Below are positions 26,787 through 36,171 of a DNA stretch of 64,000 nt, piece after piece; positions within the stretch are counted from its first letter, which is position 1; every line of letters starts with the position of its first letter. The position numbers were made by a program, and so were the translations under genes. The notes beneath the pieces are model-generated. The model had not been told where the DNA came from. It was given only the letters and a program-made list of their open reading frames with translations, and did not search any database. Origin of the DNA: an uncultured Roseobacter sp. GTDB lineage: Bacteria; Pseudomonadota; Alphaproteobacteria; Rhodobacterales; Rhodobacteraceae. The DNA lies in assembly GCF_947496515.1 (NCBI RefSeq), contig NZ_CANMDB010000010.1:1-64000 (forward strand). Direction: 5' to 3'.

Positions 26787-27721
26787 CCCGCCGGCTCCAG
26801 ATCCAGCATCAACTCGAACCGAAAACCGGCCTCGCCCGCCGTGACGGGACCGCGAAACCGCACATTGACCACGCCGGGTGCTGTCTCAAGGCTGCGCACC
26901 AGCGCTTCGGGTGCCGTGCTCCACCCCGACAGCCGTGCGCCCGCCTCGGTGATTTCCAATGCGCTGAGATAGCTGCTGTCCGGTGTCGCAGCGGTCAGAT
27001 CATCGAGCAACACATGTACGGGCGCCCGCCCGGGCAACAGGATTTCCGGCAGATCGGCGGTCTGAACGGCCTGCAGCTCGGTGATCTGACGCGCCAGCGC
27101 GCGCGCTTCGGCTCCATCCGCTTGAGCGAGGGCAAGCTGCGGCGTGAGCGCGGCCGACGTTGTCCGCAGCGCCATCACGTCGCGCAGAACATAGGCCGTG
27201 ATCCCGGCAAGCGACAGCACCACGAGCGACAGCGCCAGCAATGCCGCGCGAAAGGGGCGCGCCACCGGCGGTGCCAGGTCGATCACCGCGGTCTCATCGT
27301 TTTCAGCGACCAGCCAGCGCAGGGTCAGGCCGCGGGTCCGGGCCTCTTGCAGGGCCGCGGTGACGGTGGCCCGACGCACCAGATGCACCGGCCCCTGCCC
27401 GCGCCAGCCCATGTGCAGATCAGCCGGGTCGAACGGCGTCCGGTCCGCAATTTCCAACGCTGCGATCTGTGCCTGCGCAGAGGTCTCCACCGGCGGCAAG
27501 CTGATCTGCAGGCTCAGCCAGTCCGCCGCAGGCACCACCAACGCCGCGGCCCGACCGCCGATTGCCGCGTGTGCGCCCAACCGACCGTCCGGCTGCAGGG
27601 CGATCCGGGGCGCCTTGAACGGACCGCGACCCGCAGGCGCAATCCGCAGACCGTCGAGCAGCCAGGCGAGGGCGGGCGCGAGACTGGGCACATGGCGATC
27701 TAGTCGGGGGTAGCGCGTCAT
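26783..27721 (-). CDS. gspL: Type II secretion protein GspL (assembly platform)
   Basis: 312 residues. An actin-like cytoplasmic part (about residues 1-150) is followed by one transmembrane helix near 156-178 (LLALSLVVLSLAGITAYVL) and a periplasmic coiled coil plus ferredoxin-like domain. GspL links the GspE ATPase to GspM and the pseudopilus. It is shorter than many GspL proteins, with a reduced cytoplasmic domain. It overlaps gspK by four bases and gspM by four bases. Confidence 0.85.
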   Translation of the reverse strand: MTRYPRLDRHVPSLAPALAWLLDGLRIAPAGRGPFKAPRIALQPDGRLGAHAAIGGRAAALVVPAADWLSLQISLPPVETSAQAQIAALEIADRTPFDPADLHMGWRGQGPVHLVRRATVTAALQEARTRGLTLRWLVAENDETAVIDLAPPVARPFRAALLALSLVVLSLAGITAYVLRDVMALRTTSAALTPQLALAQADGAEARALARQITELQAVQTADLPEILLPGRAPVHVLLDDLTAATPDSSYLSALEITEAGARLSGWSTAPEALVRSLETAPGVVNVRFRGPVTAGEAGFRFELMLDLEPAG

Positions 27722-28605
27722 GGGGAGCGGTTCTCGTCAGCGGGGCGCAGGGCATGGAAAAGCTCATCTTCGGGCGAAAGCTGCCAGCTTTCCAGAACAA
27801 AATAGGGCTGGTCGGCGCGCATCTCTGGCAAGGGCAGGAAAATCACCCAGGCGCGCCCTGCCCGTCCGGCCGCACCCGTCTGCGCGGCGACGCTGACGTG
27901 CCAGACCGGACCGCGGGGTGGCGAGAGCGGGTCGGCCGCCGTCTCCGGATCAGGGTAGGCATATTGCGGCAAGGGCGCGGGCCCTGCCTCACGGCGCCGC
28001 GCCAGCACCTCCGCCAGCGCCTCGGGCGTCATCTGAAACAGGCCCCGCAGCAGGGCCTCGGGTGCACGGGACAGGTCGGGGACAGACCCGCCCCCACCCA
28101 CCGTCAGCACCGTAGCAATATCTGCCATCTGCGCCCGTGTTCCCAGCACGCCGCCGATGACCTCCGCGACGGACAATACCGAGCTGTGCCGCCCCCGGGC
28201 CTCGGCAAGTGCCGCGGCAATGTCGGGCGCCGCTTCCGGGTCTCCGGATTTGCGGGCGATCATATGGGCCAGATCCCGCAACACCGGGTCGCCGGCCAGA
28301 TTGATGTCCACCAGACTATCAGCCGGGGTGATCCGGATCGCCACCCGACCCGAGGGCAGACTGTCGGTCCACGCAAGGCCATCGGCGCGCAGAGGCCGCG
28401 CCCGGGCACCTTCCGTGCCGGTCTTCAGAACCCAGGCAGCGCGGGTCAGGCCAAGATCCGTCAATGCGCGGGCGTTGCTATGAGCACGGCCCATCCGCAC
28501 ACCCTCGCTGCCGCGATCGGTCACTTCCAGCACACCGGCGGCAAAGAGGCCGAGCAGCAGCAGCACCCAGAGAACAGTGATCAATGCAAAGCCCCGGACC
28601 CTCAC
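27718..28605 (-). CDS. gspK: Type II secretion minor pseudopilin GspK
   Basis: Tip pseudopilin, 295 residues. The preferred start is a GTG at 28603-28605 that overlaps the gspJ stop (GTGA) and yields VRVRG-FALITVLWVLLLLGLF, a normal prepilin peptide. An upstream in-frame start would put a long unnatural leader before the cleavage site. The large globular domain contains DINLAGDPVLRDL, where family members have a helical insertion. Like other GspK proteins it lacks glutamate at +5. Confidence 0.88.
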   Translation of the reverse strand: MRVRGFALITVLWVLLLLGLFAAGVLEVTDRGSEGVRMGRAHSNARALTDLGLTRAAWVLKTGTEGARARPLRADGLAWTDSLPSGRVAIRITPADSLVDINLAGDPVLRDLAHMIARKSGDPEAAPDIAAALAEARGRHSSVLSVAEVIGGVLGTRAQMADIATVLTVGGGGSVPDLSRAPEALLRGLFQMTPEALAEVLARRREAGPAPLPQYAYPDPETAADPLSPPRGPVWHVSVAAQTGAAGRAGRAWVIFLPLPEMRADQPYFVLESWQLSPEDELFHALRPADENRSP

Positions 28606-29189
28606 AGACCGCCGCCCGGGCAGGCCAAAGCTCCGGCGTCCAGCGCAGCGGGCGCGGGGTCTCTGACACAGGCCAGCGGGTACTGTTGGCCCAGCGGGAG
28701 CTGAGCGCGTCCCCCCGCCCACTGAAGTGCCACCGCACGCGGCAGACCGTCGACCAGCGCATCCATCCCAACCGCCTCAAACCGCAGCGCACCCGGTTCC
28801 ATGACCATGACCTCGCGGTCGCGCGCGTCGGGCCAGTCACTCAAGGTGACGGTTAACCGGGTCCCGTCGCTGCTGATCTCCGTCAGATAGAGCCCCTGCA
28901 CCGGTCCGGGCGGCAAAAAGCGGCTGACAAAGCGCAGATTGTTGGGGCGCAGATCAAAGAGCGGCTGGCGCAGGGATCTTGGATCGGCCACCAGCACCAC
29001 ATTGGCCAGTCGCGCCTCAATCAGGCGCAGCGCGGCAAGCTGCCGGTCAGCGCGGGTGGCGATCCGGTCCTGACGCAGAGCCAGTTCCGCCCCCTGAAAC
29101 AATACGCCGGACAGCGCGGCGAGCAAGGCACCAACGATGGCGAGCGCCGCCAAAGCCTCCACCAGACCAATGCCACGCAGGCGGCTCAC
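28602..29189 (-). CDS. gspJ: Type II secretion minor pseudopilin GspJ
   Basis: 195 residues. The prepilin N-terminus is MSRLRG-IGLVEALAALAIVGALLA, with the expected glutamate at +5. The beta-rich domain with FVSRFLPPGPVQGLYLTEI and an ALQWAGG-type end fits GspJ, which forms the pseudopilus tip with GspI and GspK. The start overlaps gspI by four bases. Confidence 0.88.
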   Translation of the reverse strand: MSRLRGIGLVEALAALAIVGALLAALSGVLFQGAELALRQDRIATRADRQLAALRLIEARLANVVLVADPRSLRQPLFDLRPNNLRFVSRFLPPGPVQGLYLTEISSDGTRLTVTLSDWPDARDREVMVMEPGALRFEAVGMDALVDGLPRAVALQWAGGRAQLPLGQQYPLACVRDPAPAALDAGALACPGGGL

Positions 29190-29560
29190 CGCATCAGCCT
29201 CTCTGTCTCCAGCGTGATGCCGTCGCCCAGACGCGGGCCCCGCACCTCCACCACAAAGCGCATCAGGCGAAAGCCATCCACCGTGACACCGTCGGGATCA
29301 AAGCTGCTGCGGGTGAGATCCGTCCGCCAGCGCAGATCATCCTCGGTGCCGGTCGCGCGGCGTGGGTCCGGTGTTGCCAACAGGCTCACCGCGAGAGCCT
29401 GGGCGCGGGTCTGCGCCTCGATGGTTGCGGTCGCCCGGCTGCTGCTGGCCAGAACTCCCAGCAACCCGGCGATGGCAGCCGCCGCAAGTGCAGTGGCCAC
29501 CAGTGCCTCGACCAGAGAGAACCCGGCGAGTACGGCGCGGCGTCCTTCAGGGCGTCTCAT
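29186..29560 (-). CDS. gspI: Type II secretion minor pseudopilin GspI
   Basis: 124 residues from MRRPEGRRAVLAG-FSLVEALVATALAAAAIAG. The cleavage glycine and +5 glutamate are present. The short C-terminal domain (RWRTDLTRSSFDPDGVTVDG) is normal for GspI. The ATG at 29558-29560 lies inside the end of gspH (14-base overlap); an ATG at 29573-29575 is possible but less likely. Confidence 0.87.
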   Translation of the reverse strand: MRRPEGRRAVLAGFSLVEALVATALAAAAIAGLLGVLASSSRATATIEAQTRAQALAVSLLATPDPRRATGTEDDLRWRTDLTRSSFDPDGVTVDGFRLMRFVVEVRGPRLGDGITLETERLMR

Positions 29561-30017
29561 CACGCACCTCGCCACTCAACCAGTGAACTGACAGCGCGCG
29601 CTGGCGCGGTCCGGTGGCCAGCGTAATTTCGGCGCCGCTGGTGCTGGCATCGGGGAAAAAGAGGATCTGCAGCGCCCGGTCCTGGGCCTCACCATCCGCA
29701 AAACGGGCACCGGTTGCGCGCAGGCCGATTCTGCGCGGCAAGGCGCGGGTCAGATCAAGCTGCGGGATCCGCACCTGCCGCGCGTCCGCATCCAGAACAA
29801 CCGCAACCGTGCGCCCCGATGTCAGCGCATGCTGGCGCGCCAGCCGCAGATCTGCCGCGACACCGCGGGCCGTTCTGTCCAGCACCAGCGCAGGTGCACC
29901 ACGCAGGGCAATCGCCGCCGTGCCCGCAAGCGCCGCAAGGATCGCAAGCGCGACCAGCACCTCGATCAGGGTGACGCCGCGCAGCCGCGCATGTGCGATG
30001 CGCCGACGGGCGGGCAC
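29547..30017 (-). CDS. gspH: Type II secretion minor pseudopilin GspH
   Basis: 156 residues. Prepilin signature RLRG-VTLIEVLVALAILAALAG, then the GspH pattern ADLRLARQHALTSGRTVAVVLD and a short beta domain (ILFFPDASTSGAEITLA). It begins 2 bases after the gspF stop. It is the first of four minor pseudopilin genes in the canonical H-I-J-K order. Confidence 0.9.
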   Translation of the reverse strand: MPARRRIAHARLRGVTLIEVLVALAILAALAGTAAIALRGAPALVLDRTARGVAADLRLARQHALTSGRTVAVVLDADARQVRIPQLDLTRALPRRIGLRATGARFADGEAQDRALQILFFPDASTSGAEITLATGPRQRALSVHWLSGEVRDETP

Positions 30018-30019
30018 GC

Positions 30020-31222
30020 TCAGATCACCACATCATTGATCGACAACACCGCCTGAAAGATCGACAGGATCATCCCGCCGATGATGACGCCGATCAGCAG
30101 GATCAGCACCGGCTCCAGCACGACGAGCAGGCGCTTGATCGCCGTGTCGGCCCGGCTATCAGCGGATTGCGCGGCCAGCCGAAGCATCGCGACCAGTGCG
30201 CCGCTTTCCTCGCCTGCGCGGACCAGCGACAGCAGCTCCCCCTCCAGCACCGCGTGATCGCGCAGCGCATCGGACAGCAGCGTGCCGGTCTGGACGGCTT
30301 CCGCGACCTTTGCCAGCCGGTCGGCGAAACGCGGATCATCCATAGCGTTGCGCACCAGCGCCAATGCATCGGGCAGGGTCACGCCCGCGGCCAGAAACCC
30401 GGCCAGCTGGTTGAGTATCCGGCCCTGGATCAAGGCCGCGGAAATGCCAGCGCCACCGGGCAGCACCCGCACCGCCGCCGCACGCAGACGCCCCGCCAGA
30501 GGGCTCCGCAGGACGAGCAAAAGCAGGACACTTGCCGCCGCCAGAAATGTGAGGATGAGCGGTGCTTCTGCCCGTACCCAGCCGGACAGCGCAAGGACAC
30601 GCTGCGTCGTCAACGGGATCTCGGACAACGCACGAGCAAAGATCGGCTCGAACCGCGGAATGATCACCAACAGCATAAAGGCAAAAGCGCCAATGGCGAT
30701 GAAGACCAGCAAAATCGGGTAGGTCAGCGCGTTGATGATGGCGCGTCGCCGCGCCAGCGCCGCCGCCGTGCTGGCCTCGATGGCGCCAAAGGCAGCACCG
30801 ATATCGCCCGTCGCCTCGGCCGCGCGGAGCACACCAACAGCGCTCGCCGGCAGACCTGCAAGGCGCGCGGCCTCCGCTGGCCCTGCGCCATCGCGGACCG
30901 CTGACTGCATGCGCCGGGCCGCGCGGTCCATGGCGGTCTTGGGCGTCTCGGGCACGGTGATCTCCAACGCCCGGTCCAGTTCCACCCCGCCCGTGACCAG
31001 TGCGGTCATCCGCGCTGCCCAAAAGGCCAGATGGGCGAGTTTGACGGGCGCAAGAGCGACAGCATTTCCGGGTGCTGCGGCAGAACCGGCAGCATCGATC
31101 AGGCTGGGGTGCAGACCCTGTGCGCGCAACGCCCGCCGCGCGCTGGCAGGATCGCGCGCGCTGATCCGCCCTTCGGTTGCGGCACCGTTGTCGCGGTAGG
31201 CACGGTAGCTGAACTCAGCCAT
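30020..31222 (-). CDS. gspF: Type II secretion inner-membrane platform protein GspF
   Basis: Polytopic platform protein of 400 residues with two T2SSF domains. Each has a helical cytoplasmic bundle and a hydrophobic segment (LTYPILLVFIAIGAFAFML in the first). The C-terminal EPVLILLIGVIIGGMILSI segment is the strongly conserved family end. The start MAEFSYRAYRDNGA overlaps the end of gspE by eight bases. It works with the GspE ATPase to drive pseudopilus assembly. Confidence 0.95.
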   Translation of the reverse strand: MAEFSYRAYRDNGAATEGRISARDPASARRALRAQGLHPSLIDAAGSAAAPGNAVALAPVKLAHLAFWAARMTALVTGGVELDRALEITVPETPKTAMDRAARRMQSAVRDGAGPAEAARLAGLPASAVGVLRAAEATGDIGAAFGAIEASTAAALARRRAIINALTYPILLVFIAIGAFAFMLLVIIPRFEPIFARALSEIPLTTQRVLALSGWVRAEAPLILTFLAAASVLLLLVLRSPLAGRLRAAAVRVLPGGAGISAALIQGRILNQLAGFLAAGVTLPDALALVRNAMDDPRFADRLAKVAEAVQTGTLLSDALRDHAVLEGELLSLVRAGEESGALVAMLRLAAQSADSRADTAIKRLLVVLEPVLILLIGVIIGGMILSIFQAVLSINDVVI

Positions 31223-32888
31223 TGGCGCGCCCAAACCCGATGAGCCGCCCCACCTCATCAAGACTGGTCTCACCCGCGGCCACCTTGCCCAGACCATCGG
31301 CGAGCAGGGTGCGGTATCCCGGTTCGGTCGCCTCCAGGATCGCCTCTTCGCTGCCGCGCGACAGGATCTGGGCGCGGATGTCCTCGCCCACTGTCAGCAC
31401 CTCATAAAGCGCCAGCCGCCCGCGATAGCCCGTCCGGTTGCAACCGTCACACCCGTTCGGGACGGCGAGATGCTCCGGCACCGGCTGATCCGGCGCATGG
31501 TCTGTAAAGATCCGTGCCTCCGCCTGAGACAGGGGCCTGCTGCCCGCGCAGACAGGACAGATCCGGCGCACGAGCCGCTGCGCGATGCTGGCCCGCAAGG
31601 TCGATCCAAGGATGAAATCGGGTACGCCCATGTCGCGCAGCCGCGTCAGTGCCCCCGCGGCCGTGTTGGTATGGACCGTGGACAGCACAAGGTGACCCGT
31701 GAGCGCCGCTCGGCTGGCGATCTCGGCGGTCTCGGCGTCGCGCATCTCGCCGACCATGATCACATCCGGATCCTGCCGCAGCGCGCTGCGCAAGAGCGTG
31801 GCAAAGCTGAGCCCGATACTGCTGCGCACGGCGATCTGGTTGACGCCGGAAAGCTGATACTCCACCGGATCCTCGATGGAGAGGATCTTGCGGTCTGCTG
31901 AATTCAGACGGCGCATGGCTGCGTAAAGCGTGGTGGACTTGCCACTGCCGGTTGGCCCGGTCAGCAGGATGATCCCGTTCTGATGGCGCAGCAGATCCTG
32001 CAGCTGAGCTTGCGTTCCCTCCGACATGCCCAGATCGCCGAAATCAAGCGGGGCGCGGTCCTTGTCCAGCAAACGCAGCACCACGCTCTCGCCATCGAGT
32101 GTGGGCACCGTGGACATCCGCACGTCAATCTCGCGCCCGTCGCAGACCTGCGCAAAGCGCCCGTCCTGCGGCAAGCGCCTTTCCGAAATATTGAGCTGCG
32201 CCATCACCTTGAGCCGCGAGGTAATGGCCTGGGCCATCTCTGCGGGTGGCGCAGTCTGCTCGGCCAACACCCCGTCGACCCGGTAGCGCAGGGCGAGCCG
32301 GTCGGCAAAGGGTTCGATATGCACATCAGATGCGCGGACCCGGACGGCCCGGTCGATGATCTGCTTGACCTGCTGCACCACGGGCGCCTGCCGCGCGGCT
32401 TCTTCGAGGTTGCCGGACAGATCGATGCTGCGCGCTGTAGCGGCGCTTTGGTTCTGGATCTGCGCACTGCGCTGCTCGCGCGCGCGGCTCAGATCATCGG
32501 CGTCGATCACGGAGACACGCACCCGACGCCGCGCGGCCATTCGCAGGGTATCAAGCGCCTCGGCGTCGAAGGGATCAACCAGCGCCACATGCAACTCCGC
32601 CGCATCGGCCGACAGCGGTGCGGCACCGATCCGGTCGAGAAACGGGGCCGGCAGTGCTTCGGGAAGCACGGGATCAGGCGGCAGATCCGCGTAGCGCACG
32701 CGCGGCAGGTCCAGCGCCTTTGCCGCGATATCCGCCCGGCGTGCGGCGGAAATAGCACCCAGATCGAACAGCGTGTGCAGGATGTTGACGCCTTGTGCAC
32801 GGCTCAGCTCGCTGGCACGCGCCAGCGTCGCCGGGTCGACGATGTCTTCGACTGAGAGCCGTTCTATCAAAGGATCGTCGTTCAACAC
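31215..32888 (-). CDS. gspE: Type II secretion ATPase GspE
   Basis: Cytoplasmic hexameric motor, 557 residues. N-terminal N1/N2 domains come first. The Walker A site is at about residue 310 (GPTGSGKSTTLYA), followed by an Asp box (EDPVEYQ) and the Walker B/GEMRDAETAEIA region. The His box is LSTVHTNTA. The zinc-binding tetracysteine element is intact (CPVC near 447, GCDGCNRTGYRGR near 480). It is the second gene of the cluster after gspO, 119 bases downstream, and overlaps gspF. Confidence 0.96.
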   Translation of the reverse strand: MLNDDPLIERLSVEDIVDPATLARASELSRAQGVNILHTLFDLGAISAARRADIAAKALDLPRVRYADLPPDPVLPEALPAPFLDRIGAAPLSADAAELHVALVDPFDAEALDTLRMAARRRVRVSVIDADDLSRAREQRSAQIQNQSAATARSIDLSGNLEEAARQAPVVQQVKQIIDRAVRVRASDVHIEPFADRLALRYRVDGVLAEQTAPPAEMAQAITSRLKVMAQLNISERRLPQDGRFAQVCDGREIDVRMSTVPTLDGESVVLRLLDKDRAPLDFGDLGMSEGTQAQLQDLLRHQNGIILLTGPTGSGKSTTLYAAMRRLNSADRKILSIEDPVEYQLSGVNQIAVRSSIGLSFATLLRSALRQDPDVIMVGEMRDAETAEIASRAALTGHLVLSTVHTNTAAGALTRLRDMGVPDFILGSTLRASIAQRLVRRICPVCAGSRPLSQAEARIFTDHAPDQPVPEHLAVPNGCDGCNRTGYRGRLALYEVLTVGEDIRAQILSRGSEEAILEATEPGYRTLLADGLGKVAAGETSLDEVGRLIGFGRANG

Positions 32889-33007
32889 CGCCAGTCACCA
32901 TCACGCACGCTGGAAAGGTTACTGGAAGATCCGCGCCATAGCCAGTCTGTTTGATGTGTGGAGGGCGGACCGATCAGTTGCAGACCAAGGCTGCAAAGGC
33001 ACCAGGT

Positions 33008-33676
33008 TCACCCCAACCAGAGCGGTACGAGCACGACGGCCCAGGTGCCTAAGACCAAATAGGGTCCGAAGGCGATGCGCCCACGCGTGCCGGTGATCCA
33101 TGCGACGCCGAGCGCAGACAGAGCCGCGACAATCAACAGCACGGACAGCCCCGATAACCCGGACCAGATCCCGAGGGCCGCGATCAGGCTCATGTCGCCG
33201 CCGCCGACGGCCCGTACCCCCCCCCCACGGCGCCACAGCTGATCAAGCAGGAACAGGATGCCGACCCCGGTGATCGAGCCGAGTGCAGCGTCAAAGGGAT
33301 CCGTCATCTGCAACCAGACCGCCACCCCGCCGGCAAGCGCGATCAAGACCGTTTCCTCCAGCGGCAGCAGACCGCGCCGCAGATCATGGCCAACCTGCGC
33401 TGCCAGTAGCAAACAAAGCATCCCCAAGAGCGCTGCCTGGGCCACCGTCACCGCCAGATAGGGCCAGACCAGAACCACCGGCGCGCTCAGACCGACACCG
33501 GCCCATAGGGTCGCCCGATCCGGGCGCGGCCAGGGGCGACCCACTTTGGGTCTCACCCGCGGCCAAAGTGCCACGCGAAACCCCACCACCGCCGTTCCGA
33601 TCCCCGAAAACAGGGCGAAAACACCCGTCCAAAGAACCAGCGAAAACGCCCCCGACCACTCAATGGATTGTTGCAT
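33008..33676 (-). CDS. gspO: Prepilin peptidase GspO (A24 aspartic protease)
   Basis: Inner-membrane enzyme that cleaves the leader peptides of the pseudopilins encoded downstream. 222 residues with multiple helices. The two catalytic aspartates are in GHDLRRGLLP and VGGGDMSLIAALGIW (the GxGD motif). It lacks the N-terminal methyltransferase domain and cysteine motifs of bifunctional PilD enzymes. The start at 33674-33676 is preferred over upstream in-frame codons lying in the divergent promoter region. Confidence 0.9.
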   Translation of the reverse strand: MQQSIEWSGAFSLVLWTGVFALFSGIGTAVVGFRVALWPRVRPKVGRPWPRPDRATLWAGVGLSAPVVLVWPYLAVTVAQAALLGMLCLLLAAQVGHDLRRGLLPLEETVLIALAGGVAVWLQMTDPFDAALGSITGVGILFLLDQLWRRGGGVRAVGGGDMSLIAALGIWSGLSGLSVLLIVAALSALGVAWITGTRGRIAFGPYLVLGTWAVVLVPLWLG

Positions 33677-33747
33677 CAGGACAGGGGCTACCTTAACCTT
33701 TGGCCATATACGTTGTACATGGGTGCATTTTTGACAGGTGGGTGGCA

Positions 33748-34134
33748 ATGACTAACCTCGGATTTTCAGCATTGATTTTAGGGGCATTTGGCCTCGCAGG
33801 GGCCGCGATGGCGCAGGATATGGCCGTGGGCGACACAGCCGTGTCTGGCAGCGCAGCGGGCGGTGTGACCCTCTCTGCGGCGCCACTGCACGCGATGGGG
33901 CCCGAGGCAATCAGCCTTGTCGCTTTTGAGCTGACGAACGCATCGGGCACATGGAGCCTGCCGCCCGCCAATGACGGCGGCACCCAGGGAGACGCAATTG
34001 CAGGCGACGGCGTCTGGTCGATGTCGACGGTTCTGCCCAACGCGGATCCCGGCGCCTACGAGATGAAGGTATATGTGGTTGATACGACGGGCTCGGAGTT
34101 TGTGAGCGACCCGGTCGACGTCACCCTGAACTGA
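33748..34134 (+). CDS. Small exported beta-sandwich protein
   Basis: A 128-residue protein with a signal peptide (cleavage after AGAAMA-QD, near residue 22). The mature domain looks like an immunoglobulin/cadherin-type sandwich with a D-rich turn: NDGGTQGDAIAGDGVWS and YEMKVYVVDTTGSEF. Similar GD-x-x-x-GDGVYS segments occur in extracellular bacterial Ig-like domains. It is the first gene of a plus-strand group divergent from the T2SS operon. Function is unknown. Confidence 0.7.
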   Translation: MTNLGFSALILGAFGLAGAAMAQDMAVGDTAVSGSAAGGVTLSAAPLHAMGPEAISLVAFELTNASGTWSLPPANDGGTQGDAIAGDGVWSMSTVLPNADPGAYEMKVYVVDTTGSEFVSDPVDVTLN

Positions 34135-34142
34135 CCATCGCG

Positions 34143-35024
34143 ATGATACCGAACGTGCGTGCGCTGGCATTGGCCGTGCTGGCGCCCTTGATGGCACAGG
34201 CAGAGGACGCCGTCATGTTCAGCGCCTTTGACGGCTCCAACTGGGCGCTTTACTCCGTCGTGCCGGGCGAGACACCAGTTCTCCAGCTCGCGGGTGAAAC
34301 GCGCGGCGCCGATGTGCGGGCGGGCCGGATCATCTTTGCGGATCCTGCCGGGCGCGTGCATCTACAACAGATCGGCGCCGGTGCCGCCACGGTCGTCCCG
34401 GGTCTGCCGCTTCCCTGCGCGCAACCGACGCTCTCACCCGATGGGGCCAGCGCTGTGGTCGCCTGTTTCCGCTTTGCCAATCGCCAGGATGATGGCGCTT
34501 TCTTTCATATCGACCTTGAGGATCTGTCGGTCAGCCCGCTCTATGACGGCCCCGGTCTGCAGAAAAGCCCGATATACTCGCCCGACGGCAGTCAAATCGC
34601 CTTTGTCAGCGGCTTCCGGCTGTCGGCAGAGCGGGTGATCGAGCACATCTGGGTCATGGCGGCGGATGGGTCCGGCGCGCGGCCCATCGCGGATGGGTCG
34701 GACGAGAACATCGACCCCACCTGGATCAATGACAGCACGCTGGTCTACAGCTCCGACGCGGAGAGCCAGGCGGTGCGCTTGTGGCAACATGATCTGCAGG
34801 AGGATACCGCGCGCCCGATCACCAACGGACCCGCGGATATGGAAGGGGCCGCCCATCCCGACGGAAAAGTTGCCTATATCGGCCAGACGGTAGACGGCTT
34901 TTCCCTCTTTCTGACCGATCCTGCAAACCCGACCCTGCCCAAGCGGATCGCTGTCACGGAAACCGATGGCCTGATTGCCGCCCATGATCCGGTCTGGACC
35001 AAGGAGCTAGTCGCAGATGAGTAA
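34143..35024 (+). CDS. Exported TolB-like beta-propeller protein
   Basis: 293 residues. After a short signal peptide (ALAVLAPLMAQA-ED) come several WD40-like TolB repeats, seen as PTLSPDGASAVVACF, SPIYSPDGSQIAFVSG and PTWINDSTLVYSSDAE. It lacks the N-terminal domain of true TolB and is not next to tol/pal genes. Probably a periplasmic or secreted protein-interaction scaffold. It starts 8 bases after the previous gene and overlaps the next by eight bases, so the three form one transcript. Confidence 0.8.
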   Translation: MIPNVRALALAVLAPLMAQAEDAVMFSAFDGSNWALYSVVPGETPVLQLAGETRGADVRAGRIIFADPAGRVHLQQIGAGAATVVPGLPLPCAQPTLSPDGASAVVACFRFANRQDDGAFFHIDLEDLSVSPLYDGPGLQKSPIYSPDGSQIAFVSGFRLSAERVIEHIWVMAADGSGARPIADGSDENIDPTWINDSTLVYSSDAESQAVRLWQHDLQEDTARPITNGPADMEGAAHPDGKVAYIGQTVDGFSLFLTDPANPTLPKRIAVTETDGLIAAHDPVWTKELVADE

Positions 35025-36114
35025 CCGCCGCCCGTTTCGAGCGACACTTGCCCTCTTCCTCGGACTGAGCCTCGCCGCGATCAGCACCCGAGCCGATGAT
35101 ATCACGCTTGAAATCACTCCCACCCTGATCACCCCGTCCGATGGTGAGACAGCCCAGCTGCGGCTCGTCCCGCCGTCTGATGGTCAGGCGGTGGTGCGCA
35201 TTTACGGGCCGGACTGGCGCCCGGTGAACGAGATCGTCACCGAGAACCTCACCGGCAACGAAGCGGCGCTCATTGACTGGGATGGCCGTGGCCCCGATGG
35301 CGAGATTCTGCCCTCAGAGGCCTATTTCGCGACCGTGGATTTCAACGCAACCGACGGGTCCAGCCTGCTGCTGGATCGCTCGATCGAGCGTGCGTTAGGC
35401 GAAGTTCTGGTGCAAGACGTGCGCTATGAGGATGGTGCCGTGCACTTCCGACTGTCGGTACCCGCCCGGGTGACGATCCTCGCGGGGCTCGACGATGGCG
35501 GGCCTCTGATGCACACACTGCTGTCAGGCGTGCCTTATCCGGCGGGAACGCACCAGCTGCCCTGGGATGGGATGGATCAAAGCGGCGTGGTCAATGTCGG
35601 TGAAGAGGATCTCTTTCGGCTCTTCGTCTCCGCCCGCGAAGTCGTCTCGCCACCGCTGATCCTGCGCAACGCCCAAGGCCCCGCGTATCACCAGCACACC
35701 CGCGCGCTCGAAGCAGAAGACATCCCCATCAAGGAGGGGATCAGCATGGAGGATTTTGGCGGTGCGTCACATCTGCTCCCCGCGCCCGCCGATGTCTCTC
35801 CCGAGCCGCTCTTCAAGCTCAGCATCCCCGATGCGACCCTCGGCGAGGACGGCATTCCGGTGGTCAGCGGCGAGGTGCCCTTGCGGGTCAGTCTGGGCGA
35901 CGATGTGCGGGTGCCCGTGCTTGCGCGCAGGTTCGAAATCGTTCTGTTCCAGAACTACAACTTCACCACCGAGATCGAAGAAGGGCGCAGCCCTGCGACG
36001 ATCGTGTGGAACGCCAGCTCCTTGCCATCCGGGCGCTACCTGCTGACGGTGAATGTCGCGACACTCCCGGGACGGATGAGTGCCGCCTCGACATACGTGA
36101 ACTTGCAGCAATAG
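35017..36114 (+). CDS. Exported protein with FlgD-type Ig-like modules
   Basis: 365 residues with a signal peptide (cleavage near AISTRA-DD). At least two FlgD-Ig-like modules are visible from the pattern WDGRGPDGEILPSEAYFATV (residues about 88-107) and LPWDGMDQSGVVNVGEED. A third, degenerate one is near the C-terminus (IVWNASSLPSGRYLLTVNV). The same WDGRD-x-x-G module occurs three times at the end of the giant protein at 43486-49848. This suggests a common assembly or evolutionary source. Confidence 0.72.
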   Translation: MSNRRPFRATLALFLGLSLAAISTRADDITLEITPTLITPSDGETAQLRLVPPSDGQAVVRIYGPDWRPVNEIVTENLTGNEAALIDWDGRGPDGEILPSEAYFATVDFNATDGSSLLLDRSIERALGEVLVQDVRYEDGAVHFRLSVPARVTILAGLDDGGPLMHTLLSGVPYPAGTHQLPWDGMDQSGVVNVGEEDLFRLFVSAREVVSPPLILRNAQGPAYHQHTRALEAEDIPIKEGISMEDFGGASHLLPAPADVSPEPLFKLSIPDATLGEDGIPVVSGEVPLRVSLGDDVRVPVLARRFEIVLFQNYNFTTEIEEGRSPATIVWNASSLPSGRYLLTVNVATLPGRMSAASTYVNLQQ

Positions 36115-36171
36115 TTGCGTCAAGGCGGGAATCTGGTAAGGTTTTGCAAATAATTTTATCGGGGTATGATT

